64,000 nt of DNA from Vibrio mexicanus (GCF_001012815.1 NZ_JYJP01000051.1:62001-126000), one strand, 5' to 3'; numbered from the stretch's first letter, positions 10,805 to 21,027 are shown. A program made the numbers and translations. The notes: generated by a model from the sequence alone, not told the origin.

Positions 10805-11936
10805 ATGGCAGGGAAGGTTATCTTTGAAGAACCGTCGTGTCACGACAGCGATTATAAGATAGGCATAGCGACACTGAGTAACGTGTCGTCACTAAATGCG
10901 CTCACTTATGACATGATCGAGAACCTTTATCAGCAGCTCATTGAGTGGCAGAGCAATCCACAGATAGTTTGTGTTGTGCTCAATGGGGCTGGTGCTAAAG
11001 CTTTTTGTGCCGGTGGTGATGTATGTACGATGTATAAAGTGATGAGCGAAAAGAACGACGATGATATTGCTCAGTTTTGCACGGACTACTTTAGTCTTGA
11101 ATACCGATGTGACCACCTCATTCATAAGTATAAAAAGCCGGTTATTGCTTGGGGGCTGGCTTCGTGATGGGGGAGGTATGGGGCTCTTCATGGGAGCAAG
11201 TCATCGTGTAGTCACACCGTCTTCTAAACTGGCGATGCCAGAGGTAAGTATTGGGCTGTACCCTGATGTCGGCGCAACGTGGTTTTTGAATCAAATTGAC
11301 GATGGCATTGGTCTTTTTCTCGGCCTGACAGGAATGAGTGTCAATGCCTCGGATTCAGTTGATTTGGGGTTAGCCGATTACTTACTTTTAGAAGAGCAGT
11401 TCGAGGAACTGACGACGCTACTGCGCACTACACATTGGCCTGATAATGCACACCGACATGAAATAGTTTCAGATACGCTAAGCAACTTACAAATTTTTGC
11501 GGCTAAAAGTCGCCCTGCGAATCAATTGATGCCGTTCAAAATGCAGATTGAACTTGCCTGTAGTCATCCAGATCTTTACATGATCGTTCAAAATATCAAG
11601 GCGATCAATTGCGAAGAAAAATGGCTCGATAAGGCGATAGCAAACATGGTGAGCGGCAGCCCAATCACTGAATACATCTGTTTTCTTCAAATGCGTCACT
11701 ACAATAAATTATCGCTTGAAGAGAGCTTTCAACTTGAGTTGAGCATGTCCGTTCGCTGCGCATTATTAGGTGAGTTTAAAGAGGGCGTTCGGGCAAGGTT
11801 GATTGATAAAGATGGTATGCCAAATTGGAAATTCGACTCAATAGAGAGTGTGGATAGAGAAACTATCGACACATTAATTACACCGCTTTGGACGGTAGAT
11901 AACCACCCTTTGAATGGACTTGGCGCAAGCCTGTAG
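10805..11936 (+). CDS. ivdE: 3-hydroxyisobutyryl-CoA hydrolase, two frameshifts
   Basis: Crotonase-fold thioesterase releasing 3-hydroxyisobutyrate in valine breakdown; about 377 residues when repaired, matching the family. The ATG at 10805 is preceded by AGGGGG. The frame breaks twice in a 20-base stretch: a G is missing from the run at 11151-11155 and another from 11169-11173. Adding both gives PVIAWGAGFVMGGGMGLFMGASHRVVT, the conserved loop. LNGAGAKAFCAGGDV precedes it and MPEVSIGLYPDVGATWFL follows, which are hydrolase hallmarks. Fifth gene of ivd; ivdF follows after 26 bases. Confidence 0.9.
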
Positions 11937-11962
11937 GTTGAGTGATAGTAGGGAGTCAGAAC

Positions 11963-12862
11963 ATGAGAACAGTGGCTTTTGTAGGGCTTGGAAACATGGG
12001 TTCGCCAATGGCAGTGAACTTGTTAAAGGCGGGTTTTAAAGTACAAGTTTTCGATAGAAATGAGCAGGCCCTTCAGCTCGTAAAAGAACAGGGTGCATCA
12101 GTAGCCAAAACACTGACCGATGTCGTGGTGGGAGCTGACTGCATCATCACCATGTTACCTGAAGGCCGACATGTGCGAGATGTGTATCTTGGCGACGGTG
12201 AGGGGCATCAAGGGGTAATTGAACTGGTTGCACCAACCACGCTACTCATCGATTGCTCCACCATTGATCCTGCAACCGCTCGACATGTTGCACAGCAGGC
12301 CAAAGCGAATCATCTCTATTTTGTGGATTCACCTGTATCTGGCGGAGTTGCAGGGGCACAAGCTGCAACGCTCACCTTTATTGTTGGTGGTGAAGACCAT
12401 GCGTTCAAACTGGCAAATCCGATTTTAGGTGCAATGGGCAAGAACATCTTTCATGCGGGTGAGATTGGTTGTGGTCAAATGGGTAAAATTTGCAACAACC
12501 TTTTACTCGGTGTCTTAATGGCGGGAACCTGTGAAGCACTTAATCTTGGCATTGAAAACGGACTTGACCCAAAAGTGTTATCAAACATTATTATGCAGTC
12601 GTCAGGACGTAATTGGGCGCTAGAGCTTTACAATCCGTGTCCTGGAGTGATGGACAATGTCCCGTCAAGTAACGGTTATCAAGGTGGCTTCATGAGTAAA
12701 CTGATGTTGAAAGATCTCAGCTTAGGGCTAGAAGCTGCAACCCATTCTCAGTCGAGTATCCCGATGGGGTCGTTGGCCAGAAACCTGTACGCATTTCATA
12801 ATCAAAATGGAAATCAGGAATTGGACTTCTCTAGCCTGTTTGAGTTCTATCGTAACGTCTAA
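11963..12862 (+). CDS. ivdF: 3-hydroxyisobutyrate dehydrogenase
   Basis: NAD-dependent enzyme (MmsB) oxidising 3-hydroxyisobutyrate to methylmalonate semialdehyde, the substrate of IvdB. 299 residues, intact. The N-terminal Rossmann motif is VAFVGLGNMGSPMAVNLLKAGF, the substrate-binding motif DSPVSGGVAGAQAATLTFIVGG, and the catalytic lysine region GCGQMGKICNNLLLG. KLMLKDLSLGLEAA near the C-terminus is also typical. The ATG at 11963 follows AGGGAG by eight bases; an upstream in-frame GTG at 11942 is less likely. Sixth gene of ivd. Confidence 0.94.
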   Translation: MRTVAFVGLGNMGSPMAVNLLKAGFKVQVFDRNEQALQLVKEQGASVAKTLTDVVVGADCIITMLPEGRHVRDVYLGDGEGHQGVIELVAPTTLLIDCSTIDPATARHVAQQAKANHLYFVDSPVSGGVAGAQAATLTFIVGGEDHAFKLANPILGAMGKNIFHAGEIGCGQMGKICNNLLLGVLMAGTCEALNLGIENGLDPKVLSNIIMQSSGRNWALELYNPCPGVMDNVPSSNGYQGGFMSKLMLKDLSLGLEAATHSQSSIPMGSLARNLYAFHNQNGNQELDFSSLFEFYRNV

Positions 12863-12916
12863 ATAACGTCATCGTTTAAATTAAAGTCATGATTCAACGG
12901 TAAGTAAGGAGAGGGA

Positions 12917-13675
12917 ATGGACTTAAGTAACAGCGTAATTACGATAACGGGTGCTGGACAAGGATTGGGACAAATGATGGCTGTCACTTTAGCTCATCAC
13001 GGCGCTGAACTTGCCCTAATTGATATGAATGAAGAGGGGTTACAGAGCACACAAGAGCAATGCAATATGCTGAGTGCTAAAGCGTTAATCTATCGCTGTA
13101 ACGTGACGGACGAGCAAGATGTGTGTGACACTTTCGATTCAATTGCAGAGGATTTTGGTCAACTCAATGGCTTGGTAAACAACGCAGGTATTTTGCGCGA
13201 TGGCCTGATGATTAAATCAAGTAGTGACGGTGTCACTAAAATGTCGCTTGAGCAGTTCAATCTCGTTATGAATGTCAATGTTACTGGGACTTTCCTTTGC
13301 GGTCGAGAAGCGGCTGCGCGTATGGTAGAAACAGGCAGCAAAGGGGTTATTGTTAATATATCGAGTGTTGCTCGGGCGGGTAACGTAGGCCAAACCAATT
13401 ATTCTGCGTCTAAAGCGGCAGTGGTTGCGATGTCAAACTGTTGGGCTAAGGAACTCGCTCGTTTTGGTATACGTTCTGCTTCTATTGCCCCGGGAATCAT
13501 GAAAACTGCGATGACTGATGGTTTAAAACCGGAAGCAATCGATCGACTCAATCAAATGGTACCTGTGGGCAGAATCGGTGATCCCAGTGAAATAGCACAT
13601 GCGGTTCAGTTTATCTTCGAAAATGATTATTACACAGGTCGAGTTTTGGAAGTCGATGGGGGCATGACGATGTAA
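12917..13675 (+). CDS. ivdG: Short-chain 3-hydroxyacyl-CoA dehydrogenase
   Basis: NAD-dependent short-chain dehydrogenase of 252 residues, by context the 3-hydroxy-2-methylbutyryl-CoA dehydrogenase of isoleucine breakdown. Cofactor motif TGAGQGLG near residue 11, NNAGIL near 90, and the catalytic Ser-Tyr-Lys in SSVARAGNVGQTNYSASKAA. The C-terminus ends LEVDGGMTM as usual for the class. Strong AAGGAGAGGG before the ATG. Last gene of the ivd operon, followed by a long hairpin at 13.7 kb. Frame intact. FabG-like functions are a less likely alternative. Confidence 0.9.
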   Translation: MDLSNSVITITGAGQGLGQMMAVTLAHHGAELALIDMNEEGLQSTQEQCNMLSAKALIYRCNVTDEQDVCDTFDSIAEDFGQLNGLVNNAGILRDGLMIKSSSDGVTKMSLEQFNLVMNVNVTGTFLCGREAAARMVETGSKGVIVNISSVARAGNVGQTNYSASKAAVVAMSNCWAKELARFGIRSASIAPGIMKTAMTDGLKPEAIDRLNQMVPVGRIGDPSEIAHAVQFIFENDYYTGRVLEVDGGMTM

Positions 13676-13702
13676 TTGGATTAAGAGCCAGTTATACAAT
13701 CA

Positions 13703-13730
13703 GGCTAAGCACTGTAATTAGTGCTTAGCC
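13703..13730. terminator. Hairpin at end of ivd operon
   Basis: A perfect 11-bp stem, GGCTAAGCACT pairing with AGTGCTTAGCC around a six-base loop. There is no clear T run, so it may stabilise or end the convergent transcripts of ivdG and the small gene at 13.75 kb. Confidence 0.6.
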
Positions 13731-13751
13731 AGTTGCTAGCTTTGTAAGACT

Positions 13752-13997
13752 CTAGTTCTTTGTTGGACCCTTGCGCACAAGGTCTTGACCAGTTTGAAAG
13801 ACTTCCTCTGTAACCCAACGCCCCAATAACAATTGGTGTTTATCATCCAACACTGCAATAAAACGACGACCGTCCGAGTTGTTAGTTGCTAGGGCAATAC
13901 CTGCGACATTTTGTAATCCAAGCACGCCGCTTTCTACCGAAACCATGAATGCTTCAAGCTCTTCTAAGCTACTAATAATTTTGTCGTCGTTGATCAT
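13752..13997 (-). CDS. Conserved small protein of unknown function
   Basis: Soluble protein of about 81 residues, not recognised. It starts MINDDKIISSLEELEAFMVSVESG from ATG 13997; a GTG four codons upstream (14009) is possible and neither has a strong ribosome site. The sequence reads like a compact alpha/beta domain with no membrane segment, signal or cysteine motif. It stands alone, convergent with ivdG and separated from the lipoprotein gene by about 240 bases. Composition resembles the neighbours. Probably a real gene because the frame uses ordinary codons throughout. Confidence 0.62.
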   Translation of the reverse strand: MINDDKIISSLEELEAFMVSVESGVLGLQNVAGIALATNNSDGRRFIAVLDDKHQLLLGRWVTEEVFQTGQDLVRKGPTKN

Positions 13998-14235
13998 CTT
14001 GTTTCTCACTCACATTTGTAATTTGAACGCCTGGCAATCAAGCCAGACAATGACGCATACATTAATTGCGTATAGGACCAATTTCCACCTTTAAATTATT
14101 AAGATCCATAACTCTTTCATTTATTGATTGTTTTGTAAACAAGGATAAAAAACGTGATGTAGACAATTTGACAAGTTGCATAAGGGTTTCTAGCTTTCAA
14201 AAGGACAAGGTTTACTATCATAAGGATGGAATCAT

Positions 14236-15558
14236 ATGATTTCGTGTAACAAAACAATCATTACGTCGTTACTGGTTGGGGTAATTGCGGGTTGTGGTAG
14301 CGACTCGTCGAGTACTACCGCTACAACTGGCTCTGAAAGCGGTGTATTTGTCGACGCAGCTGTAGCTAATGTTAACTATAGGACAGAGACCGTATCCGGA
14401 GTCACAGACTCTGAAGGGAAATATACCTATAACTTAGGCGAAACAGTTACGTTTTCCATAGGCAGCATTGAGTTCCCACCAGTACCAGCATCGGGAGTGG
14501 TTACACCTCTGGATTTAGCAGGAACGAATGACACCGAAGATGACCAGGTGATCAACATCATTAGGCTTTTGCAGACGTTAGATACCGACGGAGACCCAAG
14601 CAATGGCATTACGATCAGTGATGATGCAAAAGATGCCGCAACCACCGATATCGATTTTGATGTCGATAAGGCTAGCTTTGCAGCAAACCAAACCGTATTG
14701 TCGTTGATCAGCCAAGGCGGACAAGACAGCTCTGTCACCGAGCTCGTTAGCGAATCTGCGGCTTTAGCTCACTTTGAGTCTACATTAAGCTCGGTTGGGG
14801 TGACATTTGGTAAGTTTGTAGGCACTTGGTTGGTATCTGGAACCAATGAGAATGAACTACTGATGTTTACCTTCTTCGCAGATGGTACTTATGTTCATGC
14901 CGAGATTGATACTGACCCTCAGAATGCTGAGAATCCTGATGAAATCAGCGGTATGGAGTGGGGTAAATACAGCGTTAATGACTTAGGAGAGTTCTACAGT
15001 GACACGACTTACTTCGATCAAAACGGAGATACTGGCCTAACGGATATCATCCGTACAAGCGATATTAACAGTCGGGATGGTGGAGTGCTGAAATTTACCT
15101 TTAATAGCGATGCAACGGTTCTTACTTTCAATATTACTGAGTATGAGTCAGGCTCACAGACCGACACGAGTACGCTTACGTTCAATAAACTGACTGGTAC
15201 GGGTATTATCGGTACTTGGCTCATCACAGGCGAAAATGAAAACGAACTTCTGATGTTCACTTTCTTGAACGATGGTACATACGTACACGCCGAAGTCGAT
15301 ACTGATCTAAGCACCGCAACAAATCCAAACGAAAACAATGGATTAGAGTGGGGTAACTATAGTCTAAACGCTCAAACAAATGAGTTAACGGTCTCTTTCG
15401 ACAACCAAAATCTAACGGACTTAAATGGTGATGTAGGTTTATCTGATGCAGTGACCAATGTGATTACACAAATGTTCGCCACGGTAAATGGAGATGTACT
15501 GCAACTCAGAGTGCTTGAAGCTTCTTCAGAGCAAAACTTAACCTTCCTAAGACAATAG
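14236..15558 (+). CDS. Lipoprotein with duplicated C-terminal domain
   Basis: Predicted envelope lipoprotein of 440 residues. The N-terminus is a signal peptide with lipobox IAGC (Cys 20), followed by a Ser/Thr-rich linker. The first half (about 40-190) is rich in Asp/Gly/Thr and contains VTDSEGKYTYNLGE, a pattern seen in vibrio surface lipoproteins. The second half has two similar units of about 130 residues: GTWLVSGTNENELLMFTF and GTWLITGENENELLMFTF, each continuing with DGTYVHAE, DTD and EWG-YS. AAGGA precedes the ATG. Function unknown; acidic composition suggests calcium binding, which is inference. Confidence 0.85.
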   Translation: MISCNKTIITSLLVGVIAGCGSDSSSTTATTGSESGVFVDAAVANVNYRTETVSGVTDSEGKYTYNLGETVTFSIGSIEFPPVPASGVVTPLDLAGTNDTEDDQVINIIRLLQTLDTDGDPSNGITISDDAKDAATTDIDFDVDKASFAANQTVLSLISQGGQDSSVTELVSESAALAHFESTLSSVGVTFGKFVGTWLVSGTNENELLMFTFFADGTYVHAEIDTDPQNAENPDEISGMEWGKYSVNDLGEFYSDTTYFDQNGDTGLTDIIRTSDINSRDGGVLKFTFNSDATVLTFNITEYESGSQTDTSTLTFNKLTGTGIIGTWLITGENENELLMFTFLNDGTYVHAEVDTDLSTATNPNENNGLEWGNYSLNAQTNELTVSFDNQNLTDLNGDVGLSDAVTNVITQMFATVNGDVLQLRVLEASSEQNLTFLRQ

Positions 15559-15585
15559 GAAGAACAACCGGTAGTACAGAAGCAA

Positions 15586-15616
15586 AAAAGGCTAGCCATA
15601 GATTGGCTAGCCTTTT
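15586..15616. terminator. Bidirectional terminator
   Basis: Stem AAAAGGCTAGCC with GGCTAGCCTTTT around a seven-base loop, flanked by A and T runs. It serves both the lipoprotein gene and the convergent FAD oxidoreductase gene. Confidence 0.85.
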
Positions 15617-15643
15617 CAATTGAGTTGAAAGTGTTTGGTGCCG

Positions 15644-17251
15644 TTACTTTTGACCAACCATATCAAGCGCTAATGCTTCAGCAACCTTAATACCGTCGAT
15701 ACCCGCAGATAAGATACCACCAGCATAACCAGCACCTTCCCCCGCAGGGTAGAAGCCTTTTAGGTTGATGCTTTGGTAATCTTTGCCACGCTTGATGCAA
15801 ACTGGTGAAGAAGTACGAGTCTCCACACCGGTCAATAGACCATCTTCGGTTGCAAAGCCTTTAATCTTGCGGTCAAAAGCAGGAATCGCTTCACGAATCG
15901 CTTCGATAGCAAAAGGTGGTAGTGCTTTGGAAAGATCGGTCAGCTTAATGCCTGGCGTAAACGATGGCTCTACGTCACCAAGTTGGCTAGGATCGCGACC
16001 TTTAAGGAAGTCACCTATTTTTTGCGCTGGAGCGTCATAGGTTTCGCCACCTAATTTATATGCATTGCTTTCAAGTTCACGCTGGAGACGAATACCTGCC
16101 AGTGGGTCCCCAGGGTAGTCCACTTCAGGGGAGATACCCACAACGATAGCACTGTTAGCGTTACGCTCAGCACGTGAATATTGGCTCATACCGTTTGTTA
16201 CAACACGTCCTTCTTCAGACGTAGCTGCAACCACTGTACCACCAGGGCACATACAGAAGCTGTACACAGTTCGGCCATTCTTACAGTGGTGAACCAGTTT
16301 GTAGTCAGCCGCACCTAAAATTGGGTTACCTGCATTAGGTCCAAAGCGAGCTTCATCAATCATGGATTGCTTGTGTTCGATACGGAAACCAACCGAGAAA
16401 GGCTTTGCTTCCATATAAACGCCGCGCTCATTAAGCATTTCAAACGTATCACGTGCACTGTGCCCGACAGCGAGTACAACGTGACGGCTTTGAATTGTTT
16501 CTCCGTCTGAAAGCGTTAGACCAGTAATCTGACCGTCTTCCATGTGGATATCGTCAACACGTGTACTGAAGCGAATCTCGCCACCAAGTTCGATGATCTT
16601 AGCGCGCATTTTTTCGATCATGGTAACCAGTTTGAAGGTACCAATGTGCGGTTTGCTTACGTATTGAATCTCTTCAGGTGCACCTGCTTCTACAAATTCG
16701 TTGATTACCTTGCGGCTGTAGTGCTTAGGATCTTTGATTTGGCTGTAGAGCTTACCGTCTGAGAAAGTACCCGCACCACCTTCACCAAACTGTACGTTTG
16801 ATTCTGGGTTAAGGTTACGCTTACGCCAAAAGCCGAAAGTATCTTTAGTACGTTCACGTACTTCTTTACCACGCTCAACGATAATTGGGTTGAAACCCAT
16901 TTGAGCCAGAACCAGGCCAGCAAACAGACCACAAGGGCCAAAGCCAATAACAACTGGTCGTTCAGTTAAGTTCGCTGGCGCTTGTGCAACAAACTTGTAT
17001 TCCATGTCAGGTGTTTCGCGAACGTGCGGGTTATTTGCGAATTTCTCGAGTAACTCAGATTCATTTTCTACTTCAACATCAAGCGTGTAGATCAAAAGGA
17101 TTTTTGCTTTCTTACGTGCATCGTAACCACGTTTAAACACGTTAAACGAAATCATGCGCTGGGCAGGAATATCGAGCTTGGATAGGATGGCTTCAGCGAT
17201 CGCGCCTTCTTCATGGTCAAGTGGCAGCTTAATGTCGGTTAAACGAATCAT
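15644..17251 (-). CDS. FAD-dependent dehydrogenase of the COG2509 type
   Basis: Flavoprotein of 535 residues with intact frame; physiological substrate unknown. An N-terminal domain of about 95 residues precedes the Rossmann motif VVIGFGPCGLFAGLVLAQMG, followed by the glutamate end of the nucleotide fold (IIVERGKEV). GGAGTFSDGKLYSQIKD is conserved, and the C-terminal FYPAGEGAGYAGGILSAGIDG is the second FAD-binding region. CMCPGGTVVAA is typical of this family. No signal peptide. It stands alone, divergent from fdxA across 267 bases that contain no other gene. Confidence 0.88.
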   Translation of the reverse strand: MIRLTDIKLPLDHEEGAIAEAILSKLDIPAQRMISFNVFKRGYDARKKAKILLIYTLDVEVENESELLEKFANNPHVRETPDMEYKFVAQAPANLTERPVVIGFGPCGLFAGLVLAQMGFNPIIVERGKEVRERTKDTFGFWRKRNLNPESNVQFGEGGAGTFSDGKLYSQIKDPKHYSRKVINEFVEAGAPEEIQYVSKPHIGTFKLVTMIEKMRAKIIELGGEIRFSTRVDDIHMEDGQITGLTLSDGETIQSRHVVLAVGHSARDTFEMLNERGVYMEAKPFSVGFRIEHKQSMIDEARFGPNAGNPILGAADYKLVHHCKNGRTVYSFCMCPGGTVVAATSEEGRVVTNGMSQYSRAERNANSAIVVGISPEVDYPGDPLAGIRLQRELESNAYKLGGETYDAPAQKIGDFLKGRDPSQLGDVEPSFTPGIKLTDLSKALPPFAIEAIREAIPAFDRKIKGFATEDGLLTGVETRTSSPVCIKRGKDYQSINLKGFYPAGEGAGYAGGILSAGIDGIKVAEALALDMVGQK

Positions 17252-17518
17252 AGAGTGTTCTCAGGTTTTTAGGTGTCTTAGCGAATAGCAGTTAGCTATT
17301 GGCTCACAATGGCGCGCATTTTACGTTAAGTGCAAACGTCTGTCATACTTATTCTCTATGTTTCAGTGTTCTATCTTGGGGTAAGGGAGTAAAATCTAAT
17401 CAGTGATTGGTTCGATGAGGTGGGACTGGATTAGCAGCTTGAATTTTGGTGGTTTATCAGTATTATCGCCGTTCCAGAATTTTGAGCCTTTACGCTAACT
17501 ACGGGAGAGCGGGTAATT

Positions 17519-17842
17519 ATGGCGTTTGTCGTAACCGATAACTGCATTCAATGTAAATATACTGACTGTGTCGCGGTATGCCCTGCGGATGCGTTTCACG
17601 AAGGGCCAAACTTTATGGTAATCAATCCAATCGAGTGCATTGACTGCGGTCTATGTGTCCCAGAATGCGATGCACAGGCTATCTTCCAAGAAGATGAGCT
17701 TCCTGACGATCAAGTCGTGTATGTGGAGCTTAATGCGGAGCTGTCCGAGCACTGGCCAGTACTGACCGAAGTTAAACCTGCGATGGATGAAGCCGAAAAG
17801 TGGAACGGTGTAGAGAACAAACTCCACATGCTTGAAAAATAG
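17519..17842 (+). CDS. fdxA: Ferredoxin FdxA (7Fe-8S type)
   Basis: Small electron carrier of 107 residues. Cysteines in [18 protein letters not shown] and [16 protein letters not shown] form one 3Fe-4S and one 4Fe-4S cluster, in the spacing of the Azotobacter-type seven-iron ferredoxin. The acidic C-terminal tail (about residues 65-107) is typical. GGGAGAGCGGGTAATT precedes the ATG. A strong terminator follows at 17.9 kb, so it is probably transcribed alone. Redox partner cannot be told from context. Confidence 0.95.
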   Translation: MAFVVTDNCIQCKYTDCVAVCPADAFHEGPNFMVINPIECIDCGLCVPECDAQAIFQEDELPDDQVVYVELNAELSEHWPVLTEVKPAMDEAEKWNGVENKLHMLEK

Positions 17843-17895
17843 GTTGTTGAAGTTAAATTTAGAAGCTAAAGTTTCGGTTATAGAACATAAAAAAG

Positions 17896-17925
17896 GCGAT
17901 GAGATATTTAATCTCATCGCTTTTT
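17896..17925. terminator. Terminator between fdxA and the TrmH-type gene
   Basis: Ten-bp stem GCGATGAGAT/ATCTCATCGC, loop ATTTA, followed by five T and preceded by an A run, so it works for both convergent genes. Confidence 0.88.
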
Positions 17926-17941
17926 AGTCTTTATGTCTTGA

Positions 17942-18691
17942 TCACTGGTGTTGACGACGCAGGTTATCGAGAATGATCCCAGTCGCCATTGCAACATTTA
18001 GAGACTCCGCGCCACCAAAAGCGGGGATGGTTATTTTGTTGGTGACAAACTTTTCAGATTCCTCACGTACGCCGTGTGATTCGCTACCCATCAACAAAAT
18101 TCCCTCTGGGGAAAATTCCGTTTTATGCACACTTTCACCGTTTAAAAATGCGCCATAAACAGGCAGGTTACACGTCGCTAGGTATTCAGGTAGATCCAAT
18201 TGTGTTACTTGAACACGACCAAAACTGCCCATAGTGGCACTGATAGTCTTCGGGTTGTATGGATCTGCACAGTCATGACTGGCGATGATATGCTTAATAC
18301 CGTACCAATCAGCAAGGCGGATAATCGTACCAAGGTTACCGGGGTCAGAGACTCCATCAAGAGCAACCATTAAGCCTTCCGCTTTGGGCGCTTGAGTCGA
18401 TGGAATCTCAACAACCGCTATTGCTGCATTGTTGCTTACCAGTGTGCTCACTTTGGTGAGATCATCGAGTGAGGCTTCAGCACAGTCGTATTGTGATAAC
18501 TCTAGAGCATGTTCCGCTAGGAAATCAGTCGTGGCATAAACGTGTTTAACTTGCAGTTGGCTCTGTGCCAACTCAAGAACGTTTTTCTCACCTTGAACCA
18601 AAAATAGCCCATGGGCTTTACGTTGTTTCTTTTGACCGAGCGAACGTACGAGCTTAAGCTGATTCTTGGTTATAACCTTATATTGACTCAT
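17942..18691 (-). CDS. TrmH/SpoU-family RNA 2'-O-methyltransferase
   Basis: SAM-dependent ribose methyltransferase of the SPOUT class acting on rRNA or tRNA; 249 residues. The N-terminal substrate-binding domain (about 1-95) contains HGLFLVQGEKNVLEL. The catalytic knot domain has all three motifs: ALDGVSDPGNLGTIIRLADW, ILLMGSESHGVREES and IPAFGGAESLNVAMATGIIL. Seven bases separate it from the yaiL-like gene upstream, so the two probably form an operon. The exact target nucleotide cannot be assigned. Confidence 0.92.
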   Translation of the reverse strand: MSQYKVITKNQLKLVRSLGQKKQRKAHGLFLVQGEKNVLELAQSQLQVKHVYATTDFLAEHALELSQYDCAEASLDDLTKVSTLVSNNAAIAVVEIPSTQAPKAEGLMVALDGVSDPGNLGTIIRLADWYGIKHIIASHDCADPYNPKTISATMGSFGRVQVTQLDLPEYLATCNLPVYGAFLNGESVHKTEFSPEGILLMGSESHGVREESEKFVTNKITIPAFGGAESLNVAMATGIILDNLRRQHQ

Positions 18692-18698
18692 CAGGGAA

Positions 18699-19220
18699 CT
18701 ACCACATTAGATCGTCTGGTACGACGAAATCAGCGTATGGGTCGTCTTCATCCAACGTTTCTTCACTTGCAGTATTGTTTTGGATAATGGCATCTTGGTC
18801 TCGCTCTGCAATCTTGTTTGCAACAGAGCTTGGGATAAGGGCATAGCTGTCCTCGTATCGAGCAATCGACAAAATACCTTTGCTTAGCTGAGTTTGCGCA
18901 AGATCATCCACATAGAGTGCTTTTACCAGCGTACCATCAGTGAAGTTGTACTTGATTTCACCTTCGTGGTCGGTGAGGCGGTTCATTTCGATAAGCTGCT
19001 TTACTTGAGCTTTGATTGCCTTTGCAAGCTGCTCTTCGTCGCGCTTTTTGTTGAGCTCTTTATCACGCTCTTTTTGTGCCGCAAGATTTTGCTCTGCTGC
19101 TGCTTTGGCTTCACGAGCTTGTACTCGTGACTTTTTAGAACCTTTCTTTGCTTTCTTTAACTTCTTTTCATTTACAAGACCTGCTTTTAGCATTTGCTCT
19201 TGTAGGCTTAGCTTGGACAT
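18699..19220 (-). CDS. yaiL: DUF2058 protein (YaiL-like)
   Basis: Cytoplasmic protein of 173 residues. The opening MSKLSLQEQMLKAGLVNEKKLKKAKK is the hallmark of the DUF2058/YaiL family, annotated as nucleoprotein or polynucleotide-associated. Residues 20-75 are a Lys/Arg/Glu-rich coiled coil, then a compact domain (YNFTDGTLVKALYVDD, YALIPSSVANKIAERD) and an acidic tail ending in DDPYADFVVPDDLMW. Function is not established. First gene of a two-gene unit with the TrmH-type methyltransferase. Confidence 0.9.
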   Translation of the reverse strand: MSKLSLQEQMLKAGLVNEKKLKKAKKGSKKSRVQAREAKAAAEQNLAAQKERDKELNKKRDEEQLAKAIKAQVKQLIEMNRLTDHEGEIKYNFTDGTLVKALYVDDLAQTQLSKGILSIARYEDSYALIPSSVANKIAERDQDAIIQNNTASEETLDEDDPYADFVVPDDLMW

Positions 19221-19315
19221 CCGCTCACCATTGATTACACGATTTCAATGTGCGCTATCATCCCAAAAAACGATCGCAAAATCACGTGAATCCAGAATGA
19301 TTTCTAATCATTTAG

Positions 19316-21027
19316 CTACATTCCTTGATAGTTGGGTCCGCTTCCGCCTTCTGGAGCCACCCAGTCGATGTTTTGACTCGGATCTTTGATGTCACAAGAT
19401 TTACAGTGCAAACAATTGGCAGCGTTAATTTGTAGCCGCTTGCTTCCTGCTTCTTCAACGATTTCATAAACTCCTGCTGGGCAGTAACGTTGAGCGGGTT
19501 CCAGGTAGAGCTCAACGTGGGTGGTTATCGGAATCGTTTTGTCCTTTACCTTTAGATGGCAAGGCTGATTCTCATCGTGCTGTATGTTGGATAGATAAAC
19601 TGACGATGTTTTATCAAAACTGATTTGACCATCAGGCTTTGGATATTCAATCGGATGATAATGAGCAATCGGACGCAAAGAAGCATGATCCGATTCTCTA
19701 TCTTTGACTTTCCATGGTAAAGGAGAGGTCGTAATGTTTTGCCAGACGTTGTAATCAAACGTATTGACTAAGCCACCTAATAACGTCCCAAACTGGTGGA
19801 TAGACGACCCAAAGTTCTGAGCTTGTTCAAGCTCTTCATACAACCAATCATGCTTGAAATGGGACTCGTAATCGGGTTCTGACTTTGGTGTTTCTGATAC
19901 TAACTCTTCAAAAATGGCTTTGGCCGCCAACATGCCTGAACGCATTGCGGTATGCGTCCCTTTAATTTTTGCACCGTTTAACGTGCCCGCGTCGCAGCCG
20001 ATTAGAAGCCCGCCGGCGAAGCTCTGTTTTGGCAAAGAAAGCAGTCCGCCTTTCGCTATTGCCCGAGCTCCATAACTCAATCGCTCGCCATTGGTGAGTA
20101 AGTTAGACACAGAAGGGTGATGTTTAAACTGCTGGAACTCATCAAAAGGACTTAGATAAGGGTTTCGGTAATTTAAATCGACAATGAGTCCGACGGCGAT
20201 TTGATGACCGTCTAAGTGGTAGATGAAACCACCGCCGCTCGCATCATGCTAGATAAAGGCCAGCCGACAGAATGGACGACCTTACCTGGGTAGTAGTTGG
20301 GATTGCCTGGGTCTATTTTCCAGATCTCCTTGAAGCCAAGGCCGTAATGCTGGGGCTGTTTGCCATTGTCTAAATCAAAGTTCTTGATTACTGCTTTACC
20401 AAGGTGACCGCGAGCACCTTCAGATAGAACGGTGTATTGGCCTTTCAACCAGATGCCCGGCATGAAGTTCGGTTTCTCATTTCCGTCTTTGTCGCGCCCC
20501 ATATCGCTAGTAATGATTCCTGTGACTTTGCCTTTATCGTCGTATGCGATCTGAGATGCACTGAATCCGGGAAATATTTGAACACCAAGATCTTCGGCTT
20601 GTTTTGCAAGCCACTTTGCCAGTTCACTAACACTGATAATGTACTGTTCATAAAGGTGGTTACGCAGCGGTTTTGGTGTAAGGATTCGAGGAATGTTGAT
20701 GTGGTTTTGGTCTGTCGTGAGATATCGTAATTGGTCTTCGGTAACCGCTTGTTTTAAAGGTGCATTGGAATTGGGCCAATCGGGAAACAGTTCATCCAAT
20801 GCAGAGGTTTCAAATACCGCACCAGAAACAATATGCGCTCCGACTTGAGCCGCTTTTTCGACGACACAAATACTGACTTCGCTGTTTGCTTTAGTGGCGA
20901 GTTGAGCAAGGTGACAAGCGCAGCTTAAACCTGCCGGGCCAGCGCCCACGATGATGACATCAAACTCCATACATTCTCTATCTGCTAGGGTGTCTTTTTG
21001 TGGTTGATTGTCATCTTTCGCGTTCAT
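19316..21027 (-). CDS. Electron transfer flavoprotein-ubiquinone oxidoreductase, frameshifted
   Basis: Membrane-associated FAD/4Fe-4S enzyme passing electrons from EtfAB to ubiquinone. The N-terminal part has the FAD motif DVIIVGAGPAGLSCACHLAQ and runs to GWPLSS; the frame then breaks near 20245. Adding one base restores a run into DASGGGFIYHLDGHQIAVGLIVDLNYRNPYLSPFDEFQQFKHHPS and on through RAIAKGGLLSLPKQSFAGG to the C-terminal cluster NAANCLHCKSCDIKDPSQNI, which binds the 4Fe-4S cluster. About 570 residues in all. Divergent from etfBA; the shared region holds a LiuR-like box, fitting a role as the electron sink for LiuA and IvdC. Confidence 0.92.
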
